The translations under genes and the position numbers were made by a program. The notes beneath the pieces are model-generated. The model saw only the letters and a list, made by a program, of their open reading frames with translations, had not been told where the DNA came from and ran no database searches. Positions 43,540-53,112 of a DNA stretch of 64,000 bases are shown piece after piece (position 1 is the stretch's first letter; each line of letters starts with the position of its first letter). Origin of the DNA: Bacteroidota bacterium (GTDB taxonomy: Bacteria > Bacteroidota > Ignavibacteria > UBA10030 > UBA8401); NCBI GenBank assembly GCA_041658205.1, contig JBBAAO010000001.1:2232001-2296000 (forward strand). Direction: 5' to 3'.

Positions 43540-44916
43540 TTAACACTCGGTTGAACTCAGAGCCAATCCTGCCTCGGATGTTTCTTTATATTTTTTGGAC
43601 ATATCATCACCGGTTGCTTTCATCACTTTAATAACACTATCAAGGGAGATTTTTTGATGGGCGTGATTTCCCGAAGAGGCAAGAAGAAAAGCATTATATG
43701 CTTTCACCGCCCCCATTGCGTTCCGTTCTATGCAAGGAATCTGGACATATCCGCCAATCGGGTCACACGTCATACCGAGATGGTGTTCAATGGCGATCTC
43801 GGCAGCTGCTTCGATTGCATTCACGTCGCAACCTGCACAATAGGCTAGCATGGCTGCCCCCATGGCGCTCGCAGTCCCAATCTCACCCATGCATCCCATT
43901 TCTGCACCGGAGATGCTCGCATTATGTTTCACAAGAAAACCGATTGCCGCTGCAACAAGCATCCCTTCGCGTAATTTCTGTTGGTCATAATGGAAATGAG
44001 ATTTCATCAAATAGGTTAATCCCGGAATAACACCGGATGCTCCGCTTGTTGGCGCGGTGACAACAATATTTCCCGCCGCATTTTCTTCGGAAGCGGCCTC
44101 ACAATATGCATTCAGAAAAATGAGGAAGGAATCTTGAGACCGGGACATTTCTTGAGCTTTTTTATAAAGTGATGCCGCTTTGCGATTCAATTTGATCGTT
44201 CCGGGAAGTTGGCCCGTGACAGAGAGCCCTCGTTGAACTGCATCATGCATAAAATTTAAAATCGCGTCAATTTTTGTAAGAACCTGATCACGGCCCATTC
44301 CCGAAATGGATATTTCATTTTGAATGATCAATTCCGCCAAAGAAATATTTTTTTGTTGCAAATGATCTTTCACCTCGCTCATCGTTGAGAACGAATATGC
44401 CGGTTGCACATTACTTTTTTCATACGCTGATTCACCTTTTCGATGGATAAATCCCCCTCCGACGGAATAATATTCTTCTTCTATGATAGGCACATCTCCA
44501 TTCATCAATCTCATCTGAAGAGTGTTGGGATGGTGAAAATGAAATTTCCCACGTTCAAAATGAATATTGTCGGCCGAGAACGAAATCAAATGTGACCCGA
44601 TGTTAATAGCATAGGAAGCATCTGTCCCCATCAGTGACGAAAACCATTGAGGATCACATTCTTCGGGATGTTTTCCAAGAAGTCCGGCCGCAACTGCACG
44701 ATCTGTGCCGTGCCCTTTTCCCGTTGCAGCAAGAGAACCGTAGAGAATCACTTCAAGAGAAGTTGCTGTTGTAGTAAGATGTGTGGGTAATTGCTTGATC
44801 CGGGAAAGAAAATCAAACGCAGCCTTCATTGGACCAATTGTGTGGGAACTTGATGGTCCTGGACCAACTTTAAAGAGATCAAAAATGGATGTGGTAATTC
44901 TATCGGAGTGATTCAT
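43540..44916 (-). CDS. sdaA: L-serine ammonia-lyase, iron-sulfur type (fused alpha/beta)
   Basis: 458 aa from the ATG at 44916. The N-terminal beta domain has FKVGPGPSSSHTIGPMKAA (about 16-34), and the catalytic alpha domain has TAPTSGASGVIPG, GCMGEIGTASAMGAAML, MTCDPIGGYVQIPCIERNAMGAVKA. The three Cys in CMGEIG, MTCD and IPC fit the 4Fe-4S ligands of E. coli SdaA. It converts L-serine to pyruvate and ammonia. Its start codon overlaps the stop of the upstream nitronate-monooxygenase-like gene by one base (TGATG), indicating translational coupling. Confidence 0.95.
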   Translation of the reverse strand: MNHSDRITTSIFDLFKVGPGPSSSHTIGPMKAAFDFLSRIKQLPTHLTTTATSLEVILYGSLAATGKGHGTDRAVAAGLLGKHPEECDPQWFSSLMGTDASYAINIGSHLISFSADNIHFERGKFHFHHPNTLQMRLMNGDVPIIEEEYYSVGGGFIHRKGESAYEKSNVQPAYSFSTMSEVKDHLQQKNISLAELIIQNEISISGMGRDQVLTKIDAILNFMHDAVQRGLSVTGQLPGTIKLNRKAASLYKKAQEMSRSQDSFLIFLNAYCEAASEENAAGNIVVTAPTSGASGVIPGLTYLMKSHFHYDQQKLREGMLVAAAIGFLVKHNASISGAEMGCMGEIGTASAMGAAMLAYCAGCDVNAIEAAAEIAIEHHLGMTCDPIGGYVQIPCIERNAMGAVKAYNAFLLASSGNHAHQKISLDSVIKVMKATGDDMSKKYKETSEAGLALSSTEC

Positions 44917-45863
44917 CACGACAGAGCGTGGATGGTACGACGCGTTGTTTCGAACTCATTCATCATTCTTTGAACAACTTCCGCAGCAGTTGGTATATCA
45001 TGGATCAGTCCGGAACTTTGTCCCATTTCCATTTCTCCCTCTTCCCAGTTCCCTTCGAAGATCCCTTTCCGTTCACGTCCTTTAGCATGCAATTCCATCA
45101 TCCTCTCACGTGTCATCCCTTTTTGTGTTTCTTCTTTTTGCACCTGCGTCATAAACGGATTTTTTATTGCTCTCACTGGAAGAATATTATGATACGTTAA
45201 CACCGTATCGCCATCATTCGCTTCAACAATTTTTTGTTTATAGATATCATGAGCTGAAGATTCCACCGTTGCGGCAAAGCGGGTCCCGACTTGAACTCCT
45301 TCTGCACCTAATGCAAACGCCGCCAACATTCCACGACCATCGGCAATTCCACCCGCTCCAATCACCGGAATCTTCACAGCATCAACAACTTGAGGAATAA
45401 GAGAAAGCGTTGTGATTTCATCAATGCCATTGTGGCCACCGGCTTCGAATCCTTCGGCAACAACAGCGTCACAGCCAACTTCTTCTGCTTTCAACGCCTG
45501 CTTTACATTTGCCACAACATGAACGACAATGTATCCGGCTTTTTTAAATTTTTCAATATGGCGTCCGGGATGGCCTGCAGAAGAAAAAATTATTTTGATA
45601 TTCTCTTCCAGTGCAACCTTAATCAACTCATCAATATCACCTCGGAGGAGAGGAATATTTACACCAAACGGTTTTAATGTGGCAGATTTTGTTTTTTGTA
45701 GATGTTCGCGAAGCAGATCTGGCTTCATAGAACCTGCCCCAACAAGACCGAGAGCACCAGCGTTTGAGACGGCAGATGCTAGTTTCCATCCTGAAACCCA
45801 AACCATGCCAGCTTGAATGATCGGAAATTGGATGTGAAAAAGGTCAGTTATACGATTGGTCAT
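44916..45863 (-). CDS. Nitronate monooxygenase / FabK-like flavoprotein
   Basis: 315 aa from the ATG at 45863. A TIM-barrel FMN enzyme of the NMO/FabK (2-nitropropane dioxygenase) family: FPIIQAGMVWVSGWKLASAVSNAGALGLVG, EGFEAGGHNG with the FMN-site region, PVIGAGGIADGRGMLAAFALGAEGVQVGTRF. Members oxidise nitronates or reduce enoyl-ACP (FabK). The AGGHNG motif fits both groups; the dense GIF..NWEEGEMEMGQSSGLI tail is typical of NMO-like members. It lies between a DipZ-like protein (8-bp gap) and sdaA (one-base overlap). The assignment between nitronate oxidation and FabK is open. Confidence 0.85.
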   Translation of the reverse strand: MTNRITDLFHIQFPIIQAGMVWVSGWKLASAVSNAGALGLVGAGSMKPDLLREHLQKTKSATLKPFGVNIPLLRGDIDELIKVALEENIKIIFSSAGHPGRHIEKFKKAGYIVVHVVANVKQALKAEEVGCDAVVAEGFEAGGHNGIDEITTLSLIPQVVDAVKIPVIGAGGIADGRGMLAAFALGAEGVQVGTRFAATVESSAHDIYKQKIVEANDGDTVLTYHNILPVRAIKNPFMTQVQKEETQKGMTRERMMELHAKGRERKGIFEGNWEEGEMEMGQSSGLIHDIPTAAEVVQRMMNEFETTRRTIHALS

Positions 45864-45871
45864 TACGAGGG

Positions 45872-46951
45872 TCAATTATTGTGGATCGTCTGATCAAAAT
45901 CTTCTTGAATGCGATCCTTATATAACGAAAACATATAGAATGTTACACCAGTATTCGCCGGGATGAGTTTGACGGAATGTGTCTCTTTTTGTACACCGTG
46001 AAAGATAGAAACAAATTGCGGTTCGTTGATCGTCACGACAGAATTTCCTTTGGGGTCTCGCTTCACATCAGAACCCATCTGCCCAATGAGCATAGAAGCA
46101 TCATCAACTTTAATCCGCATGGAACTCTTTTGTTCGCAGCCGACAAGTGTGTCAATATTCTCCCCTTCGCTTTGGCAGATCAAATACCCATCATTCGGTT
46201 CTCCTTCGTAATGAAAGGCATTTCGCTCAGCTCGCCAAATTCCATGGGCATAAAATTTACCTTCAACGTAAATATTCGGATCCCGATATTCCGAAGGAAG
46301 CTCCGGACTGTATCCTTCAACATTCCCCAAAGATCCATGTAAATATCCGGTAGTAATTTCGAATGCATTATGTTCCTGTGACCGTTCGGATTCAATGGAC
46401 CGAAGCATCGGCAGTTCTCCAAAAAAACCGGACTGACGAAGTAAATATTGCATCGAACGTTCAAGGCGGGAGATCGAGAATGTTTCCGTAACAACGTCAT
46501 AAATATTTCCATTGCCGCTGATCAACACCAGCGATGGGAATGTTGTAATGCGATATGCTCCGGCAATGAGGCGGTCATTATCGGCAACAATCGGGAAATG
46601 AACTGAGTGTTTTTGTAAAAAATCTTCCACGTTCCGTGGATTCGTTGCAAACGAAAATTCGGGAGAGTGGACACCGATACATTCCAAACCTAAATCCGCA
46701 TACATCGTAAACCATTCCTGAATAATTGGAAGCATGCGGAGCGATGCGGGAGATGTGTAACTCCAAAAAAACAGTAAAATATTTTGCCCTTGCGACGATG
46801 CAATTGAACGTGGTGCGGAATTGAACCAATAATCTCCGTAGAGTTCGGGTGCTTTTGTGGATTGCTGATATGTTTGGTGAAGTGCTTTCACATGAAAAAT
46901 ATAGATAATGGCCCAGGAAAGTGCAACGACACTATTTCCCTTTTCCTTCAA
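45872..46951 (-). CDS. DipZ-like thioredoxin-fold protein lacking the CxxC motif
   Basis: About 359 aa. Start uncertain: TTG (46951) gives a hydrophobic N-terminal helix (VVALSWAIIYIFHVKAL) but overlaps rsmI by 20 bp; GTG (46891) is an alternative. A thioredoxin-like domain follows (about 45-180): NILLFFWSYTSPASLRMLPII aligns with the FWTYTCINCLR motif of DipZ-type proteins, with both redox Cys replaced by Ser (Ser67, Ser70). ITTFPSLVLISGNG keeps the cis-Pro. A C-terminal beta-rich domain (about 225-350) resembles the C-terminal part of DipZ. It cannot do dithiol redox chemistry in the usual way, so a binding or structural role is likely. Confidence 0.7.
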   Translation of the reverse strand: MKEKGNSVVALSWAIIYIFHVKALHQTYQQSTKAPELYGDYWFNSAPRSIASSQGQNILLFFWSYTSPASLRMLPIIQEWFTMYADLGLECIGVHSPEFSFATNPRNVEDFLQKHSVHFPIVADNDRLIAGAYRITTFPSLVLISGNGNIYDVVTETFSISRLERSMQYLLRQSGFFGELPMLRSIESERSQEHNAFEITTGYLHGSLGNVEGYSPELPSEYRDPNIYVEGKFYAHGIWRAERNAFHYEGEPNDGYLICQSEGENIDTLVGCEQKSSMRIKVDDASMLIGQMGSDVKRDPKGNSVVTINEPQFVSIFHGVQKETHSVKLIPANTGVTFYMFSLYKDRIQEDFDQTIHNN

Positions 46952-47612
46952 TCACCAGAACAAATTCCCCTTTTCGGTCCTCTTTTTCGAACTTTGCGGC
47001 AAGTTGAGGAGCTGTTCCGTGAAATATTTCTTCATCCGGCATTGTCAGATCGAATGCTACACAGACTCTGCGAGTGATTCCGAACACTTCCGAAATATCC
47101 TTCATCAACGGAACAAGACGATACGGTGTGTCCATCAATATAATCGTGCGAAGTTCACGTCGGAGCTGCTGCAACTCAATGACGCGGCGCGGACGCTTCG
47201 GTGAAAGCCATCCGTAAAACACAAATTGATCAATGGAAAATCCCGATACAGTAAGGGCCGGCATCAGTGATGATGCACCGGGAATAGGCACTACTTTTAT
47301 CCCTACATCAACTGCTTTTCGAACAAGTAATTGTCCGGGATCGGAAAACACGGGAGTTCCGCAATCGGAGACGATGGCGACACTTTTTCCATTTTTTAAA
47401 TGATCGAGAATAATGAATGTTGATGCCGCTTCATTATGCTCATTTAAACTCTCTACCGGTTTTTCAATTCCGAAATGACGAAGTAAGCGACTCCCTTCTT
47501 TTCGTTCTTCATAGACAACGATATCGACTTTCTTTAGCGTTTCAATTGCGCGAAACGTCATATCATCTAAATTTCCGATCGGTGTAGCAACAAGGTACAA
47601 TTTTCCAAACAT
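46932..47612 (-). CDS. rsmI: 16S rRNA (cytidine1402-2'-O)-methyltransferase-like protein
   Basis: 226 aa from the ATG at 47612. The tetrapyrrole-methylase-type fold has the RsmI hallmarks LYLVATPIGNLDDMTFRAIETLKKVD, LNEHNE, SDCGTPVFSDPGQLLVRKAVD and GASSLMPALTVSGF. It methylates the 2'-O of C1402 in the 30S decoding site using AdoMet. It is about 50 residues shorter than E. coli RsmI and lacks the usual C-terminal extension, a variant form also seen in Bacteroidota, so a related specificity is possible. The gene for the DipZ-like protein overlaps its 3' end. Confidence 0.88.
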   Translation of the reverse strand: MFGKLYLVATPIGNLDDMTFRAIETLKKVDIVVYEERKEGSRLLRHFGIEKPVESLNEHNEAASTFIILDHLKNGKSVAIVSDCGTPVFSDPGQLLVRKAVDVGIKVVPIPGASSLMPALTVSGFSIDQFVFYGWLSPKRPRRVIELQQLRRELRTIILMDTPYRLVPLMKDISEVFGITRRVCVAFDLTMPDEEIFHGTAPQLAAKFEKEDRKGEFVLVIEGKGK

Positions 47613-47637
47613 GAACAATCCCTAATTCCGTAAATAA

Positions 47638-48915
47638 TTATTCTTCTTCCAGTTTCAATTCTTTTTTATGGTTCAATTCCCACTCTTTCACCGAAACGAT
47701 AATGATTGCTGCAGCAGGAATAGCAATCAGTAGACCAATAAATCCGAGGAAATATCCAAAGATGAACAGCGACAAAATAAGTACCACAGGATGCAACCCG
47801 ATCTTTCCTCCAATAATATTCGGCGTCAACACATAATTTTCAATAATGTGAAGAACCGCTAAATAGGACACCGTTGAGATTACCGGAAGCGTCATAGCTC
47901 CCATACTGAGCGAAGCAACAAATGCCGAAACACACAGAATGGTAATGAATCCGAAATAGGGAACGAAGAAAAGCATACCGGAAAGAATTCCCAATACCAG
48001 CGGATATTGAATACCGATAATCCATAATCCGGTTGTCACTGCCGCTGTATCAAAAATGGCGATGATTGTTGTTCCGCGAATGTACCGTCCAAGGATCTCA
48101 TCGACCCGATGATAAAACGCAACCGATTGTATTCTTCTTTTTCTTGGGATCATCATTTTAATACGGTGGCGGACAAGCAGAAAATCTTTCAGCAGAAAGA
48201 ATGTGAGGAACGGAATGATCACGATATTCACAATGCCGGAGACAAGCACTTGCAATCCACTGACAATACCGAATGTTCCTTTGAGAATTCCTTTTAAAAT
48301 GTCCTCCACGCGCGGTGCAATAGAATTTGTCAACATGCTTCGCATTTGGTCGGTCGATATTCCATATTTTTGAATCGCTTTTATGAAGCGACCGTCAAGC
48401 ACCCACTCGACAAATTGAGTTGAGATTGTTCCAATCGCTTGAAGTATTCCCTCAAACTGACCGATGATGTGTGGCAAACCGAGAATAAGCAATACAATAA
48501 CTATTGCGATGCTAATACAAATAATAAAGACTGCCGAAGTCCAGCGGGGAATCTTCCAGGAAGTTTCCAATTTTGAAACAATTGGATGGAACAAATATGC
48601 TAGGAACAATGAAAGAATAAACGGTGATAGTATTTTATCGATTGTGTAAACGAACCATAGAGTAAACAATACAACGGCAAGCAGCATCACGTTTTTAGCT
48701 ACTGCAATGTTGCGTAACGGATACAATAAAAAGATGATGGTGCCAAAGATTAAAAATGGAGAGATCAACGACTCAAGGGAATAGAGTAGAAAAAATAATA
48801 GTACAAGTCCTGCAGAAATAACAACGGTGTCCAATGTTGATACTGGCGTCGATTGATCTCCATTGCTTGATTCAGGCAGCGGTGTAACGTCGGGTGATTT
48901 CTTTTGTTTTGCCAT
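47638..48915 (-). CDS. AI-2E family transporter (PerM/YdiK-like)
   Basis: 425 aa with eight hydrophobic segments in the AI-2E exporter pattern: two helical hairpins at about 30-80, an ILSPFILSLFLAYLFHPIVSKLE helix, a soluble middle loop (about 150-215) and then PFLTFFLLKDF, RRKRRIQSVAFYHRVDEILGRYIRGT, VLGILSGMLFFVPYFG and ENYVLTPNIIGGKIGLHPVVLILSLFIFGYFLGFIGLLIAIP. Members are secondary transporters; AI-2 export is shown for few, others carry Na+/H+ or unknown substrates. It lies 19 bp downstream of dut. No quorum-sensing gene is nearby. Confidence 0.9.
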   Translation of the reverse strand: MAKQKKSPDVTPLPESSNGDQSTPVSTLDTVVISAGLVLLFFLLYSLESLISPFLIFGTIIFLLYPLRNIAVAKNVMLLAVVLFTLWFVYTIDKILSPFILSLFLAYLFHPIVSKLETSWKIPRWTSAVFIICISIAIVIVLLILGLPHIIGQFEGILQAIGTISTQFVEWVLDGRFIKAIQKYGISTDQMRSMLTNSIAPRVEDILKGILKGTFGIVSGLQVLVSGIVNIVIIPFLTFFLLKDFLLVRHRIKMMIPRKRRIQSVAFYHRVDEILGRYIRGTTIIAIFDTAAVTTGLWIIGIQYPLVLGILSGMLFFVPYFGFITILCVSAFVASLSMGAMTLPVISTVSYLAVLHIIENYVLTPNIIGGKIGLHPVVLILSLFIFGYFLGFIGLLIAIPAAAIIIVSVKEWELNHKKELKLEEE

Positions 48916-48934
48916 ATTTGATCCGTTGGACTAT

Positions 48935-49396
48935 TTAAGCGATACCAGTGTGACCAAAGCCGCCGGAACCGCGGACGGTTTCGGAAAGCCGATGAGTCTC
49001 TTCCCATTCTACTCGTTCGTACTTTGCAACAATCATTTGTGCAATTCGGTCGCCACGTTTAACGACAAAATCGTTCTTCCCATAATTTGTAAAAACAATC
49101 TTTACTTCTCCACGATAATCTGAATCTATTGTTCCGGGGGAATTCATCAATCCAATACTGCTCTTTAATGCCAGACCGCTTCTTGGTCTAATCTGTGCCT
49201 CAAATCCGACTGGAATTTCCATTGAGAATCCGGTCGGTACTAATGTTGTTTCCCCTGCTTTCACCGTCATTTCATTTACGACGGCAGCATAAATATCCAT
49301 TCCTGCAGAACCTTGCGTGGCATAGGTCGGAAGCGGAACATCATTTGTCAATTCGGAGATTCGAGTGATTCGTATTTTAAGCGGGGTCATCAACAT
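48935..49396 (-). CDS. dut: dUTP diphosphatase
   Basis: 153 aa (or 151 from the second ATG at 49390). All five dUTPase motifs are visible: GSAGMDIYAA (29-38), PRSGLALKSSIGL (71-83), SPGTIDSDYRGE with catalytic Asp91 (86-97), RGDRIAQMIV (114-123) and RGSGGFGHTGI (142-152). It hydrolyses dUTP to dUMP, limiting uracil incorporation and feeding dTMP synthesis; active as a trimer. It diverges from the TPR gene at 49573, and the 176 bp between them must hold promoters for both. Confidence 0.97.
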   Translation of the reverse strand: MLMTPLKIRITRISELTNDVPLPTYATQGSAGMDIYAAVVNEMTVKAGETTLVPTGFSMEIPVGFEAQIRPRSGLALKSSIGLMNSPGTIDSDYRGEVKIVFTNYGKNDFVVKRGDRIAQMIVAKYERVEWEETHRLSETVRGSGGFGHTGIA

Positions 49397-49572
49397 ACTT
49401 CAAGTATTGGTTTAAGTAATAACGCAAGACATAATAACTGACCAAATTTCGCCTATTTTTGTGGCTTTTCAAAGAAAATAAATTGTTAACGATGGAATTA
49501 TTGACTTACCCCCCCTTTTTTTGTTTATTTGAACTAAGAGTATTTACCAATCACCTTTAATCATTTCTGCAC

Positions 49573-50997
49573 ATGTCCACGTTTGACCACGATAATTTCG
49601 AAGATGATTTTGAAGGCGATTCTTCTCCTCGGCGAGACCGCAATGAAGAGATAGAACGCTTTAAGGAATTGCTACGTCGTGGCGGAAACGGGCTGAAAAG
49701 CATTGAAGCACTTGAAGAAATCATCGGTTATTACTTTGAGAAGGAAAAATACGAGGATGCTCTTTCGTTCGCAACACAATTAGTCGATTTTGCACCTTAT
49801 TCTTCTGATGCATTGATGCGAAAAGGGATGATTTTGAATAATCTCTTCCGCTATACCGAAGCATTGGAATGTTATAACCACGCTATCTCCTTAAATCCAA
49901 ATGACAGTGATCTTTTTATCAATCGTGGAATTACGCTCGACAATTCAAATCGGAATGATGAAGCGTTGCTGGATTTTGAAAAAGCACTTATACTGAATCC
50001 GGGCGATACCGAAGCATTATTGAATAAAGCAGTCATCCTTGAGAAGTTAGAACGGTTCGGCGAAGCATTGGAGATTTTAAAATTTCTGGTCAAAGAAGAA
50101 CCGACGAATCCCGATGTTTGGTTTGAGTTGGCATTTTGCTACGATTTGATGGATAAGATCGAAGAATCGCTTGAGTGCTACAACAAACACATCGATCTCG
50201 ATCCGTATAATTTTAATGCTTGGTATAATAAAGGCATCGTATTGAACCGGCTTGGTAATCATGACCAGTCCATAGACAGCTACGATATGGCGATTGCTAT
50301 TAAGGAGAATTTCCCTGCTGCTTACTATAATAAGGGAAATGTGTTTGCAATGCAGGGAAAATTGAACGATTCAATAGAGTGTTATAAACAAACCCTTCGT
50401 TTTGAACCAAAAGATGTTCCGGCGCTCCACAATCTTGGAAATGCATACGAAGAAATAGAAAATTTTGCGGAAGCAATTAAGTGCTTTACGCTTGCCATTC
50501 GTTATGACAGTACACATTATGAATCGTACTTCGGCCGGGGCAGCTGTTACGATGCGATGGAACAATATCGAAAAGCATTGACCGATTACAACCGCGCCGT
50601 GGAAATTTGCAGAGAATATCCCGAACTTTGGTATGCAAAGGCAGATGCCGAATTCAATCTGGGGAAAATGAAGGAGTGCATTCTCAGTTACAAGATGGTC
50701 GTCCAGCTTGACCCGAACAATTTTGAAGCGTGGTATGATTACGGGGACACGCTGTTTGTGATGGGTTATCTCAAAGAAGGATTGAAGGCGCTCAATAAAT
50801 CCATTGAGTTGAATCCGGCGTTTCCGGATTCTTTCTACAGCAAAGCAAAAGTCCTCTTCGTCATGGAAAAGAATCTGGATGCTGTTGAATCACTCAAAGT
50901 TGCATTGAAACTTAACCCTGAGTTGAAGGCAAAATTTGAAATAGAATTCAAGGGGGTAAAATCTGTTAAAGAATTTGCCTCGCTCCTTCAACAATAG
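49573..50997 (+). CDS. Tetratricopeptide-repeat protein (about 12 TPRs)
   Basis: 474 aa, no signal peptide. Acidic N-terminus (EDDFEGDSSPRRDRNEEIERFKELLRRG) followed from about residue 44 by an unbroken array of 34-residue TPRs, for example ALECYNHAISLNPNDSDLFINRGI, ESLECYNKHIDLDPYNFNAWYNKGIVLNRLG and EGLKALNKSIELNPAFPDSFYSKAK. The C-terminus (KSVKEFASLLQQ) is a capping helix. TPR arrays bind protein partners; nothing here tells which. It is followed by a strong terminator and then aroE, so it is likely transcribed alone. Related TPR-like helices begin the two response regulators downstream. Confidence 0.9.
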   Translation: MSTFDHDNFEDDFEGDSSPRRDRNEEIERFKELLRRGGNGLKSIEALEEIIGYYFEKEKYEDALSFATQLVDFAPYSSDALMRKGMILNNLFRYTEALECYNHAISLNPNDSDLFINRGITLDNSNRNDEALLDFEKALILNPGDTEALLNKAVILEKLERFGEALEILKFLVKEEPTNPDVWFELAFCYDLMDKIEESLECYNKHIDLDPYNFNAWYNKGIVLNRLGNHDQSIDSYDMAIAIKENFPAAYYNKGNVFAMQGKLNDSIECYKQTLRFEPKDVPALHNLGNAYEEIENFAEAIKCFTLAIRYDSTHYESYFGRGSCYDAMEQYRKALTDYNRAVEICREYPELWYAKADAEFNLGKMKECILSYKMVVQLDPNNFEAWYDYGDTLFVMGYLKEGLKALNKSIELNPAFPDSFYSKAKVLFVMEKNLDAVESLKVALKLNPELKAKFEIEFKGVKSVKEFASLLQQ

Positions 50998-51033
50998 AAT
51001 AGTTTGTTATTTTTTTGATTTGTTTTTCAGGGG

Positions 51034-51060
51034 ACCTAATCAAATGATTAGGTTTTTTTT
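51034..51060 (+). terminator. Rho-independent terminator of the TPR gene
   Basis: CCTAATC AAAT GATTAGG forms a perfect stem followed by eight T, 37 bp after the TPR stop codon. Confidence 0.9.
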
Positions 51061-51088
51061 ATTTTTTGAATAAACGGTATATTAACTC

Positions 51089-51979
51089 ATGAAATTACCA
51101 AAATTCTCAGAACATCAGCGACATATCGGCATCATCGGACATAACATTTCCCATACAATGTCCCCGGCAATGCATACTGCAGCGTTGAATAAAATTGGTC
51201 TCGATTATGATTATGGGGTCATGGATGTTAATCCGGAAATGCTGCCGAATCTTATTGCCGCACTCCGTTCTTTAAATTTCCGTGGTGCAAACATCACTGT
51301 TCCTTATAAAGAAACAGTAATTCCTCTTGTTGATGAAGTATCGGAAGAGGCAAAAATGATCGGTGCTGTTAATACAATCGTCAACAACGGCGGACGCCTT
51401 GTAGGATACAACACAGATGCACATGGAGTCTATATTTCTCTTGCGTACTACTCAGAAGAGATCAAAAATAATCATGTAGTTATTTTCGGTGCGGGCGGTG
51501 CCGCCAGGGCAACCGTCTATGCTATAGCAAAATTCTTTTCCCCAAAACGGATCATGATTGTAAACCGTACGCTGGAAAATGCAAAAGCAATCGTTGATGA
51601 TTTCAGTGCAAAGTTCCGATTGACAAAATTCTTTTGCACCAACGAACATGAAGTAGCTTCGCGGGAGATGAATGTAGCAACGCTGCTCATCAATACCACA
51701 TCCGTCGGCATGAAACCATTGTTGAACCTTCATCCGCTCCCGCCGGACTCGGTGATCCAACCAAACCAAATTGTCCTAGATATTGTCTATAACCCGTTGG
51801 AAACGGTATTAATAAAACTGGCACACAAAGCCGGTGCACGAACAATTAGCGGAATTGAAATGCTGTTAGGGCAAGGGGCAAAAGCATTTGAGTTGTTTAC
51901 CCATAATGAATTTCCGATGAACACTGCCCGGGAAACGGTCTTGAAAGAACTGATGCATTCACACAAAAATAATTCATGA
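51089..51979 (+). CDS. aroE: Shikimate dehydrogenase
   Basis: 296 aa. The shikimate-binding N-terminal domain shows GIIGHNISHTMSPAMHTAA (14-32), the catalytic pair Lys74 (ITVPYKE) and Asp110 (GYNTDAHG), and the NADP-binding loop GAGGAAR (134-140); GIEMLLGQGAKAFELF closes the family pattern. It reduces 3-dehydroshikimate to shikimate in the aromatic amino-acid pathway. Its stop overlaps the start of the first response regulator by 4 bp (ATGA), so the signalling genes downstream may be co-transcribed with it. Confidence 0.96.
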   Translation: MKLPKFSEHQRHIGIIGHNISHTMSPAMHTAALNKIGLDYDYGVMDVNPEMLPNLIAALRSLNFRGANITVPYKETVIPLVDEVSEEAKMIGAVNTIVNNGGRLVGYNTDAHGVYISLAYYSEEIKNNHVVIFGAGGAARATVYAIAKFFSPKRIMIVNRTLENAKAIVDDFSAKFRLTKFFCTNEHEVASREMNVATLLINTTSVGMKPLLNLHPLPPDSVIQPNQIVLDIVYNPLETVLIKLAHKAGARTISGIEMLLGQGAKAFELFTHNEFPMNTARETVLKELMHSHKNNS

Positions 51980-53109
51980 GCATATCACTTAAAAATATTA
52001 GCGACTTTCTTCGATTCGCAGACAAAGAAATCAAAAATAATAATTTTGATTCTGCGTTGGGTTATATCAATAAAATTTTTGAATTGGACCCAAAGAATGT
52101 CTATGGCAAGGCGTATAAGGAGCGGATCATTTCGCTTTTGGAAGCACAAGGCATTACGCGGGCGGATGCAGAACAACGTGCGGCGGACGCAAAAATAGTT
52201 GAACAACCAGTACAACAAACTGCCCCACCGCCAACGCCAGTACCAGTTGCACCGGTATCTCCAAAACCTATTGAACAGAAAAAACCGGAAGTGAAAAGAG
52301 CTGTGCCGATTGTTGCCCCGATTCCCCTTGCTGGCATTGATCCTCCGGTTAAACAACCAAGTATTAAAAAACAGAGTTCTCCTGATGAAGCAAAATTCTC
52401 ACCCATTAGACGTTCGGCGGCTGCGGCAGATGCATACCAATCGTTATTGATGGAGAGTTGGAAAGATGGATCGGTCACACCAGAGGAACAAATCCGAATC
52501 GCCTCAATGCGGGAGACATTCGCCATCACGTTGGACGAACATGCCATAATTGAAAAAGATGTCCGGTTAACAAGCTATCTGCATGCCATTCGAGACGAAT
52601 ACCGTAAAGGAATAACAAACTTTGATCCGTTGCGCAAAAAATTTTTGATCACCGATCAGGAGCAAATTGCCATTGAATCAAAGGTCTTCCAGCTGCTCCA
52701 ATCGTTACAATCGAACGGTTCCGTATTGGTACTGGACGACGATCAACCATTTCTTGATATTATCAAAAGTGTTTTGAATGAGGGAGGTTTCTATTGCTTC
52801 ACAGCTGTTACCGGTGAAGAAGGATTACAATTACTTGAAACTATGACACCGGATATCGTTGTTTGCGATATTAATTTTTCTAAACCTAACATGAGCGGAT
52901 TTGCATTCTATGAAAAATTCCGCTCTATCGATAAGTTTCTCACAACTCCGTTCATTTTCTTGAGCGCACTTGACCAGGATGTTCTTGTTCGCACAGGCAA
53001 AAAGCTTGGTGCCGATGATTACTTGTTTAAACCGATTGATACTGAAATGCTGTTAGCAACAATTGAAGGAAAACTTCGACGTTCACGAGAATTAAAGCGA
53101 GCAATGTAA
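51976..53109 (+). CDS. Response regulator: TPR-like N-terminus, TerB-like helical middle, C-terminal receiver
   Basis: 377 aa. N-terminal TPR-like pair (ADKEIKNNNFDSALGYINKIFELDPKNVYGKAYKERI, about 15-52), a Pro/Gln/Val-rich linker (75-130), a helical middle (about 150-240) with YQSLLMESWKDGSVTPEEQIRIASMRETFAITLDEHA, like TerB-type domains, and a C-terminal receiver (about 248-370). Phospho-acceptor Asp298 (VVCDINF), acidic pair LDDD (253-256), Ser in LSALD and Lys in LFKP are present. The loop after Asp298 (INFSKPNMSG) is two residues longer than the usual DxxMPxMxG. There is no output domain after the receiver. It is paralogous to the next gene and just upstream of a hybrid kinase. Confidence 0.85.
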   Translation: MSISLKNISDFLRFADKEIKNNNFDSALGYINKIFELDPKNVYGKAYKERIISLLEAQGITRADAEQRAADAKIVEQPVQQTAPPPTPVPVAPVSPKPIEQKKPEVKRAVPIVAPIPLAGIDPPVKQPSIKKQSSPDEAKFSPIRRSAAAADAYQSLLMESWKDGSVTPEEQIRIASMRETFAITLDEHAIIEKDVRLTSYLHAIRDEYRKGITNFDPLRKKFLITDQEQIAIESKVFQLLQSLQSNGSVLVLDDDQPFLDIIKSVLNEGGFYCFTAVTGEEGLQLLETMTPDIVVCDINFSKPNMSGFAFYEKFRSIDKFLTTPFIFLSALDQDVLVRTGKKLGADDYLFKPIDTEMLLATIEGKLRRSRELKRAM

Positions 53110-53112
53110 CTT

